From NCBI GenBank assembly GCA_003283665.1, contig QBWF01000027.1:1-7085 (forward strand): a stretch of DNA of 7,085 nt. The letters run 5' to 3'. This document shows positions 1-4,506 of the stretch, piece after piece. Both the position numbers and the translations under genes were made by a program. The stretch comes from Prochlorococcus sp. AG-315-I14. Its GTDB lineage: Bacteria; Cyanobacteriota; Cyanobacteriia; PCC-6307; Cyanobiaceae. The notes under the pieces are model-generated. The model was not told the origin of the DNA, made no database searches, and saw only the letters and a program-made list of their open reading frames with translations. Numbering within the stretch: the stretch's first letter is position 1; the number at the start of each line of letters is the position of its first letter.

Positions 1-1
1 C

Positions 2-382
2 TACATACTGAAGACGCGCGTTTGCTAATGCTTGAACCTTATCTGATGTCTTCAGTGACTTGATGACAGGTTTCTTTCTCTTCTCGTCATAGATTCTGAA
101 ATACCATCTACCTGATTTACTCGTCGCGCGTTGATAAATAAATGCGTCTACATCTTCATAAACAAGCGTCTTATTTAGGTGATATTTCGCTTCATTAGTG
201 TCTGCACTTTCTCTCCTCTCCTTCGCGTCTGAGATCGCTTGTAGCGCGATTTGGAGATCACTCGCGTCAATTCCAGCACCAGTTAAAACCGCACTTAACG
301 CAGCAATTGGTGAATCAGTTTTGTGATTCTCCTGTGATTTGTGATTGTTTGTTTTTAAGTCAGTCACGGTTTTGTGACCCAT
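2..382 (-). CDS. Tyrosine recombinase / phage-type integrase, N-terminal part (cut by window edge)
   Basis: An open frame on the - strand runs from ATG at 382-380 off the left edge of the window (127 codons visible, no stop). Residues 1-70 are hydrophilic and poorly conserved. Residues about 79-127 look like the N-terminal DNA-binding part of phage and island integrases: FIYQRATSKSGRWYFRIYD, a basic turn KRKKP, then IKSLKTSDKVQALANARL. That matches the usual pattern of an R-x-S-x-x-W-Y sheet followed by KT-x-x-x-x-x-A-x-x-x-A. The catalytic R-H-R-Y domain would lie outside the window, so activity cannot be judged. The start is supported by AAGAG about 8 bases upstream; the in-frame GTG codons just inside are less likely. 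Alanine is GCG in 9 of 15 cases and G+C is about 42%, clearly unlike the pilus genes, which suggests separate origin or recent transfer. Such enzymes integrate and excise mobile elements by site-specific recombination. The family call is by pattern only. Confidence 0.75.
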   Translation of the reverse strand, partial: MGHKTVTDLKTNNHKSQENHKTDSPIAALSAVLTGAGIDASDLQIALQAISDAKERRESADTNEAKYHLNKTLVYEDVDAFIYQRATSKSGRWYFRIYDEKRKKPVIKSLKTSDKVQALANARLQYV

Positions 383-388
383 CTGTGA
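322..388. repeat. Cluster of TGTGA repeats over the integrase start
   Basis: TGTGA on the + strand occurs at 322, 333, 340, 373 and 384, five copies in 67 bp that span the integrase start codon and its first 20 codons. Two pairs are spaced exactly 11 bp apart, one helical turn. GTCAC at 363-367 and GTGAC at 374-378 form an inverted repeat with a 6-bp spacer. This could be a binding-site array for a repressor or directionality factor that controls the integrase. It could also be only a by-product of coding for repeated His/Lys/Ser residues. Confidence 0.35.
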
Positions 389-420
389 CGCTCTTATGTT
401 AACACGGATTTCTCAAGATG

Positions 421-504
421 TCAGTTATAGCTTCGATTATCGAACCAAGGATCAGGGATGTCGTATTCGTTGCCTATTCTTAACTGTGGGAAAGAGGTGC
501 TCAT
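421..504 (-). CDS. Candidate 27-residue micro-ORF upstream of the integrase
   Basis: ATG at 504-502 reads 27 codons to TGA at 423-421, ending 38 bases before the integrase ATG on the same strand. The peptide starts MSTSFPQLRIGNEYDIPDPW and continues with FDNRSYN. It is hydrophilic, rich in Pro, Asp and Asn, and not low-complexity. A weak GGAT lies a few bases upstream. It could be a leader peptide for the integrase or chance. I do not recognise a family, and it does not look like a helix-turn-helix excisionase. A second short ORF with a good AAGGA site (458-523, +) overlaps it antisense, so at most one of the two is likely to be real. Confidence 0.2.
   Translation of the reverse strand: MSTSFPQLRIGNEYDIPDPWFDNRSYN
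432..444. promoter_or_regulatory. 13-bp palindrome TTCGATTATCGAA
   Basis: Perfect 6-bp arms (TTCGAT / ATCGAA) surround one central base. It lies 50 bp upstream of the integrase ATG, between the integrase and the rest of the spacer. The size and symmetry fit a dimeric repressor operator. It also falls inside the candidate micro-ORF at 421-504, so coding constraint is another explanation. No binding protein can be named. Confidence 0.25.
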
Positions 505-660
505 AGACTATCCAAAGCAGTAAAGTTGAAGTAATTCAAAAGTTCCATAATCAATGATGTAACTAATATTTTATTGAAATAAATAGCTATATAATACAAA
601 GTCATTGTAATTAAGGATACCTTACTTGTTCAAACCCCTATTTATATTTATGATTTATCT

Positions 661-786
661 ATGATTCAAATTCAAAAAAGAAATAAATTCCCTAATAAAA
701 TGAGAAGACCTGTCTTGGATTATGAACGTAATGGCCAGATTTCTAGTATCAATAATTCAATAATTGAATTGATCAATATTGACTGA
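661..786 (+). CDS. Candidate 41-residue small protein, unknown function
   Basis: ATG at 661 opens 41 codons to TGA at 784-786. The peptide begins MIQIQKRNKFPNKMRRPVLD, a basic N-terminal half. Its second half (YERNGQISSINNSIIELINI plus D) is rich in Ile and Asn. There is no Shine-Dalgarno sequence, which is not decisive in AT-rich cyanobacteria. Its last 14 bases overlap the end of the convergent ORF at 773-1105, and its C-terminal codons are made of the TCAAT/ATTGA repeats. I recognise no family, and it may be a chance ORF. Confidence 0.22.
   Translation: MIQIQKRNKFPNKMRRPVLDYERNGQISSINNSIIELINID
749..782. repeat. TCAAT/ATTGA repeat and palindrome array
   Basis: Six TCAAT/ATTGA units occupy 34 bp, at 749, 757, 763, 768, 773 and 778. 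Within it are a tandem 8-bp repeat TCAATAAT (749-756, 757-764), a 17-bp palindrome with 8-bp arms AATTCAAT-A-ATTGAATT (754-770), and the perfect 10-bp palindromes ATTGATCAAT (768-777) and TCAATATTGA (773-782). It sits at the convergent ends of two weak ORFs. It has no G/C stem or T run, so it is not a typical intrinsic terminator. A protein-binding array is one possibility. Confidence 0.4.
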
Positions 787-1105
787 TAGCAACTCTTAGG
801 TAGGAGATTTCAAAAATTATTGATTTCATGGAATAAATAGTATTTACAAGGAGTGGTATCATCGCGCATATCCAATAAAAATATAATTTCATATTCTTCA
901 ATACTGCATTAACAGTTAAGATCAAGATACTTCCATTTATAATAAGAATAAATAAAGATCCTGTAAAAAGTTGAATAGAAGTAGTTCCAAATAAAGGAGT
1001 AAAAATTAACTGAAAGCCAATAAGTATATATGCAACTAAAATTGATTTCCATGAATTAAGTATTCTATAGCCAAATAGGCCCCTGATTGGGAGATTTATT
1101 CTCAA
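773..1105 (-). CDS. Hypothetical small membrane protein (possibly a gene remnant)
   Basis: A 110-codon frame runs from TTG at 1105 to TGA at 775-773. The product is strongly hydrophobic. It has a short basic start (MRINLPIRGLFGYR), then about three membrane segments near residues 20-40, 46-70 and 72-92, linked by protein-like turns such as TPLFGTTS and KNMKLYFY. The only in-frame ATG before the middle of the protein is at residue 72; the frame otherwise begins at TTG or a rarer codon, and a stop lies two codons upstream of the TTG. That could mean a true TTG start, a start lost by mutation (pseudogene), or a spurious ORF in AT-rich DNA. I do not recognise the family. It runs opposite to the pilus genes, so it is not in their operon. 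Confidence 0.38.
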   Translation of the reverse strand: MRINLPIRGLFGYRILNSWKSILVAYILIGFQLIFTPLFGTTSIQLFTGSLFILIINGSILILTVNAVLKNMKLYFYWICAMIPLLVNTIYSMKSIIFEISYLRVAISQY

Positions 1106-1309
1106 TTTTTAGTTTATTAGAATTTTATATATATTTTACAGTAACCACCAATGAAATATTTACAAAATTAAAATTTATTGGCTTTCAAGTCATATCAAAG
1201 GCAATAGTAATTATATATTTCATAAAAGAGACTCCCAACACTTCTTCCCCTAATGAGATATAGAACTCACTTAAATACTGTATATTAAAAGAAGGTTTTA
1301 AAGCTTAAA

Positions 1310-2143
1310 ATGTCTGATTATATCTTTTTTAGTATTTTATTTGGATTATGTATTGGAAGTTTCTTAAATGTAGTCATCTATAGAATTCCAAGAAATGAAG
1401 GGATTATATACTCAAGAAGTAGTTGTCCTTCTTGTAAAAGAAATCTTCAGATTAATGATCTAATACCATTGATAAGTTGGATTCTCTTAAAAGGAAAATG
1501 TCGATATTGCTATACAAAAATAAGCTGGAGATATCCTTTAGTAGAAGTACTAACAGCTATTTCATTTTTATTATGTTTATTAAATTCCTACCATGCAGAA
1601 AGTGGCGAATTAATATTTTACAAGTTCTTTTTTGCATGTATATTATTTAGTTGCTTGTTAAGTTTATCTTTCATCGACATTAGGTATATGATTATACCAA
1701 GGCAAATAAGTAATTTTGGAATAGCATTTGGTATTATTTATATCTTGGTTAATACCTATTTAACAACTAATACTTGGAGCAAAGTATTAGTTGAACATTT
1801 ATATGCTGGTTTAATAGGAATTACAGGTACATACTTTCTCAATCTATTAATTCAATTTGTTTTCAAGAAACCAGGTATTGGAGCTGGGGATGGAAAGCTA
1901 TTTGCACTTAGTGGTATTTGGCTTGGGCTATCAGGCTTAGAGGTTACCGCAGTAATATCTTTTCTTATTGCAGGAATATCTTCTATAATTGGATTAGCCA
2001 CAAAAAAAATTAAACGAGGACAATATATACCTTTCGGACCATTCATTTGTTTTGCTATAGCTTTAACATGGCTTTTTGGGAGCCAGTTTTGGATTCATTC
2101 ATTAAGTGATTTATTTTGGTGGAAAAAAATAATTCCCTACTAG
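1310..2143 (+). CDS. pilD: Prepilin peptidase / N-methyltransferase PilD
   Basis: This is an inner-membrane aspartic protease of the GspO/PilD family (A24). It cuts the leader of type IV prepilins after glycine and methylates the new N-terminal residue. At 277 residues it has normal family length. The N-terminal signature GSFLNVVIYRIP is at residues 16-27. The zinc-binding tetracysteine of the methylase loop is intact (C39-x2-C42 and C64-x2-C67), followed by ISWRYPLVE (71-79). The two catalytic aspartates are D123 in FIDIRYMIIP and D194 in GAGDGK. Several hydrophobic helices fill the rest. The ATG at 1310 gives a complete N-terminus; no clear Shine-Dalgarno is seen. Its substrates are encoded just downstream (the two pilin-like genes). 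A gap of about 140 bases with its own promoter separates it from the next gene, so it may be transcribed apart from, or read through into, the pilin operon. Confidence 0.95.
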   Translation: MSDYIFFSILFGLCIGSFLNVVIYRIPRNEGIIYSRSSCPSCKRNLQINDLIPLISWILLKGKCRYCYTKISWRYPLVEVLTAISFLLCLLNSYHAESGELIFYKFFFACILFSCLLSLSFIDIRYMIIPRQISNFGIAFGIIYILVNTYLTTNTWSKVLVEHLYAGLIGITGTYFLNLLIQFVFKKPGIGAGDGKLFALSGIWLGLSGLEVTAVISFLIAGISSIIGLATKKIKRGQYIPFGPFICFAIALTWLFGSQFWIHSLSDLFWWKKIIPY

Positions 2144-2174
2144 TTATCAAATCTACAAATTTTGCATTTTCAGC

Positions 2175-2192
2175 TGCTTTTTCATAAAAGCA
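2175..2192. other. Small hairpin downstream of pilD
   Basis: TGCTTTT (2175-2181) pairs perfectly with AAAAGCA (2186-2192) around a TCAT loop. It lies about 30 bases after the pilD stop. The stem is weak (two G-C pairs) and no T tract follows, so I do not call it an intrinsic terminator. It could slow transcription or protect a pilD mRNA end. Confidence 0.25.
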
Positions 2193-2212
2193 AATTAATA
2201 AAAAAGCATATG

Positions 2213-2241
2213 TTGAAAAAACAAGGTAAAATTATTAGAAT
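2213..2241 (+). promoter_or_regulatory. Putative sigma-70-type promoter for the pilP-pilin-pilB-pilT run
   Basis: TTGAAA (2213-2218; 5 of 6 consensus bases) is followed by a 17-bp spacer and TAGAAT (2236-2241; 5 of 6). The start of transcription would be near 2248, about 40 bases before the lipoprotein gene. It is the best-formed promoter I see in the window. It lies in the only long gap of the pilus locus, which fits a separate transcript for the five downstream genes. AT-rich DNA yields such matches by chance, hence moderate confidence. Confidence 0.5.
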
Positions 2242-2288
2242 AAAAAAATGATTAAAAAATCAATTTCACCTGCATACTTCTAGTGAAA

Positions 2289-2765
2289 ATGATAAAGAAA
2301 ATTAATTTAACTCTAATATTTCTTTTTTTGTTAACTGCCTGCTCTCCCAAAAAGAGTGCAAATTTAGAAATTGTTCTTCCACCCACTTATCCAGAAAAAT
2401 TTTTAAATATTCCCGAGAAGACAAGAGATCCTAATCTTACAAAACTAATTGAGCCAAGTAAATTTATAAAATCTATTAAAGTTGGAAGAAAAGATCCATT
2501 TTCACCTGCTCAAAATAAATCAAATGAGCTTTTTTTACCAGAATCATTTATCTATCATGGTCAAATAGCTACTAATGACAATCTAAAGGCATTTGTAAGT
2601 TATAAAAATAATACTGGCACTATCAAACAGGGTGACTTTGGAGGAAAGAATACCAATCTCCTTCCAAAAGGATGGAACGTACAAAATATAAACACAAAAA
2701 CTGAGACTCTAACACTTGCCTTTGAAGATGGAATTATAGAGCTAAAGCTTTTCCAAAAAGAGTAA
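2289..2765 (+). CDS. PilP-like type IV pilus lipoprotein
   Basis: A small lipoprotein with a lipoprotein signal: a positive start (MIKKIN), a hydrophobic stretch and the lipobox LTAC, with Cys at residue 18 as lipidation site. A proline-rich linker follows (PPTYPEKFLNIPEK). Then comes the PilP hallmark G-R-K-D-P-F-S-P (about residues 66-73) and a C-terminal beta-type domain. In that domain FIYHGQI, KAFVSYKNNTGTIKQGDFGG, GWNVQNI and TETLTLAF match the PilP/GspC-like pattern (function, repeated 'A-V', gate-like 'V-G-D', 'G-x-V-x-x-I'). In proteobacteria PilP ties the inner-membrane PilM/N/O platform to the secretin PilQ. The call is by motif and position, directly ahead of the pilins. I chose ATG 2289; GTG at 2283 would add two residues. 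Neither has a clear ribosome site. Confidence 0.7.
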   Translation: MIKKINLTLIFLFLLTACSPKKSANLEIVLPPTYPEKFLNIPEKTRDPNLTKLIEPSKFIKSIKVGRKDPFSPAQNKSNELFLPESFIYHGQIATNDNLKAFVSYKNNTGTIKQGDFGGKNTNLLPKGWNVQNINTKTETLTLAFEDGIIELKLFQKE

Positions 2766-2780
2766 ATCTAACTATATATA

Positions 2781-2810
2781 TTGTTGCCTTTTTTCTTTAA
2801 TTTATATAAT
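2781..2810 (+). promoter_or_regulatory. Putative promoter overlapping the upstream ATG of the pilin gene
   Basis: A perfect -10 box TATAAT lies at 2805-2810. Upstream is TTGTTG (2781-2786, 18-bp spacer) or TTGCCT (2784-2789, 15-bp spacer); both are weak -35 boxes. Transcription would begin near 2817, downstream of the ATG at 2809 but upstream of the in-frame ATG at 2842. An extra promoter for the major pilin, needed in large amounts, makes sense. The -35 is the weak point. Confidence 0.4.
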
Positions 2811-2841
2811 GTACGTAATTAAAGACTTCAAAAGAAAAAGG

Positions 2842-3309
2842 ATGACTCTTCTTCACAACTATCTTTCTAGTCCAAAAGTAAAAAAAACTCTTAACTGCAA
2901 ACCAGGTGAAGAGGGATTTTCATTGATCGAACTTGTTGTTGTTGTTGCAGTGCTTGCAATTCTTGCTGCAATTGCTATTCCATCATTTACTTCTATTCAA
3001 GATAATGCTGCACAAGCTGCTGCTAAAAATACTATTGCAACCATCGTTAAAGAATGTGCTGTGAAGACAGCAAACATGGAAGCTAATCCAACTTTTGTAG
3101 TTCCACAATTAAACAGTTATACAGTCACTCCTGCTAATGGGTTATGCTCTGGTAATACTAGCTCCTTGGATATTCTTGCAACAAGGATTGCTACTGCGCC
3201 AACTACTATTCCCCAATTTATTAGGTATTACCAGAGCGGTACTAATAAAGGTCAAAAAGCCTGCACTGTCGGAACTAAAGCTGAGTTTTGTGTAAACAGT
3301 AAGTGGTAA
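2842..3309 (+). CDS. pilA: Type IV prepilin, probable major pilin
   Basis: This is the structural subunit of the pilus. PilD would cut G|F before FSLIELVVVVAVLAILAAIA. The mature protein has Glu5, needed for assembly, and Pro22 at the usual helix kink, and is 130 residues long. Four cysteines remain (mature positions 47, 77, 116 and 125); the last two could close a C-terminal D-loop. Counting from ATG 2842 the leader is 25 residues (MTLLHNYLSSPKVKKTLNCK then PGEEG), a length and shape I associate with marine cyanobacterial pilins. An in-frame ATG at 2809 would add 11 basic residues, but it overlaps a TATAAT box, so I prefer 2842. It follows the lipoprotein gene closely and is 27 bases before the second pilin. 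Alanine is almost always GCT or GCA. Single short pilin with Pro22 argues for the major subunit; the name pilA is by role. Confidence 0.9.
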   Translation: MTLLHNYLSSPKVKKTLNCKPGEEGFSLIELVVVVAVLAILAAIAIPSFTSIQDNAAQAAAKNTIATIVKECAVKTANMEANPTFVVPQLNSYTVTPANGLCSGNTSSLDILATRIATAPTTIPQFIRYYQSGTNKGQKACTVGTKAEFCVNSKW

Positions 3310-3336
3310 TAGAGAATTAAAAGTTTAGTATTTAAT

Positions 3337-4497
3337 ATGAAAATAAGAAATAAAAACAATACCTCTTATTCACACAATATGGATAAGGGGTTTAGCTTAA
3401 TGGAATTGACTGTAGTAGTTGCCATACTTGGAATTTTAGGATCATTATCTATATCAAATTTCAGCAAATGGCTTAAGCTTGCCAATATCGATGAAGCTAT
3501 GTCAGTCTTAAATAATTCGTTAGTTGAATGTCTTCAAGCATCCAGGACTGGAACAGATCCAACTACTATTTCTCCTCCTTCAGAGGTTATTGATAATAAT
3601 AGACTTGAACCAGCAAATTATAAAATAAAAAGTTCAAAAGACAAATGTTCTGATTTTTTTATAACACCTACTGATGAGAATGAAAATTTACTTTTTGAAA
3701 TGGGATATTTGATAACAACAGCTGGGAATGTAACTAAAATTGCAACTCCAGCAGATGATGAATCTAGTCTTCCTAGATGTAAACGATGGGCAGGACCAAA
3801 TTGTGGAGCTTCTGAAGAGCAAAAAGCCGCATGGGCTGCTGCCGCTGCTTTGGCAAAAGAGAAAAAGGATTGTGGTGATGCTTTTTATTCTTGGCTAAAT
3901 GATACTCCCCCTAATGGTGGAACAGGAACATTTAACAGATGGGACTCCAATGCAGAATCTTGTTCTTTGACTACCTACGCTTTTGAAGGAACTATTGTTT
4001 CAAATCAGGCAGCAGTAGATGCAGCCTTAGCGTCCAAACTTGGAGCAATTTGTACTTCAAAAGTAGTTGAACAAAAAGATATAAAAACAACAGGCCCTAC
4101 AACTTTAGCTGATTGCCCAGGGCAAACTTTTTACTTTTGTCTCGGTGAAGATAAGCAAACTGAGCAAGCAATGAACATCTGCATTGCTGAAAATGAGGAA
4201 CAAACTTGTATCGCAAATAGAGAGCAAGCTCGACAAAATGATCACAAAGGAAAATATGGACCTTTCAGTGGGCCTGGAACATGCGGCCAAACATACTGGA
4301 TGTGTAACGGAGTACAATTCACAACAGAAAGTGATTATATCGCCTCAGAGTGTGGAACACCTGACACCAGTGATTCAGAGACTTGTCTTGCAAAAGAAAA
4401 TGCCCAGAACCTTGTTACAAATTTTTGTATTGATCCTGGGAATTTGAAATGGCATCCAATATGTACTAATTATTTAACTTGTATTGGAGAAAATTAA
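3337..4497 (+). CDS. Large cysteine-rich type IV pilin-like protein
   Basis: The start looks like a prepilin: an 18-residue leader ending MDKG, then FSLMELTVVVAILGILGSLS with Glu at mature position 5. Position 22 is Ser instead of the usual Pro. The protein is 386 residues, more than twice an ordinary pilin. All 18 cysteines lie in the mature part (65, 104, 148, 156, 179, 209, 239, 260, 268, 282, 291, 316, 323, 339, 350, 364, 376, 382). From residue 239 they repeat with a period of about 56-60 residues around C-x5-7-C-x-G (C260/C268, C316/C323, C376/C382). Residues 160-175 form an Ala-rich helix. The even Cys count suggests disulfides in an extracellular, folded head. Placed between the pilin and PilB, it is likely a minor or tip pilin, perhaps an adhesin; this is inference. 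ATG 3379 (leader MDKG only) is an alternative start. I know no named family for the C-terminal part. Confidence 0.85.
   Translation: MKIRNKNNTSYSHNMDKGFSLMELTVVVAILGILGSLSISNFSKWLKLANIDEAMSVLNNSLVECLQASRTGTDPTTISPPSEVIDNNRLEPANYKIKSSKDKCSDFFITPTDENENLLFEMGYLITTAGNVTKIATPADDESSLPRCKRWAGPNCGASEEQKAAWAAAAALAKEKKDCGDAFYSWLNDTPPNGGTGTFNRWDSNAESCSLTTYAFEGTIVSNQAAVDAALASKLGAICTSKVVEQKDIKTTGPTTLADCPGQTFYFCLGEDKQTEQAMNICIAENEEQTCIANREQARQNDHKGKYGPFSGPGTCGQTYWMCNGVQFTTESDYIASECGTPDTSDSETCLAKENAQNLVTNFCIDPGNLKWHPICTNYLTCIGEN
4051..4482 (+). repeat. Tandem cysteine-repeat region in the large pilin
   Basis: This covers residues 239-382. Two and a half degenerate units align as Cys a / b / c / d: unit 1 is C239, C260, C268, C282; unit 2 is C291, C316, C323, C339; unit 3 is C350, C376, C382, with an added C364. 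The b-c pair contains an aromatic and is followed by x-G in each unit: PGQTFYF-C-LG, GQTYWM-C-NG, TNYLT-C-IG. Spacings between matching cysteines are 52-60 residues. The repeat is visible at protein level, not as DNA identity, so it is old. Confidence 0.65.
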
Positions 4498-4506
4498 TAT
4501 TTTATC

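Larger units (their letters stand above)
383..1309. other. Gene-poor AT-rich stretch between integrase and pilD
   Basis: About 0.93 kb without a securely recognised gene. The part around 541-600 is extremely AT-rich (11 G/C in 60 bases). Inside it are two candidate micro-ORFs (421-504 - and 661-786 +), an ATG-less membrane-protein ORF (773-1105 -), a 13-bp palindrome (432-444) and a TCAAT/ATTGA array (749-782). I looked for a tRNA gene or a tRNA 3' end that could serve as an integration site and saw none. Positions 524-660 and 1106-1309 hold nothing I can name, apart from whatever 5' signals serve pilD. A TATATT at 1281-1286 is a possible -10 box for pilD but lacks a convincing -35. Confidence 0.6.

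Noticed and set aside
432..452. GGTTCGAT on the - strand, resembling a tRNA T-arm and so a possible att site
   Set aside because: The bases flanking the loop do not form the 5-bp T stem, and no acceptor, D or anticodon arm could be found nearby.
1852..2046. 64-residue ORF on the - strand
   Set aside because: It lies entirely inside pilD, antisense, with no family resemblance; a shadow of the real frame.
2175..2192. Hairpin after pilD as an intrinsic terminator
   Set aside because: The stem has only two G-C pairs and no T tract follows on either strand.
3199..3570. Shared 12-mer CCAACTACTATT in the two pilin genes (3199-3210 and 3559-3570)
   Set aside because: It encodes P-T-T-I in both, but at non-matching mature positions (95 and 57), and no flanking identity extends it; probably chance or weak codon bias.
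4105..4447. Short ORFs on both strands inside the large pilin gene
   Set aside because: They overlap the Cys-rich pilin in other frames and show no start signals or recognisable motifs.
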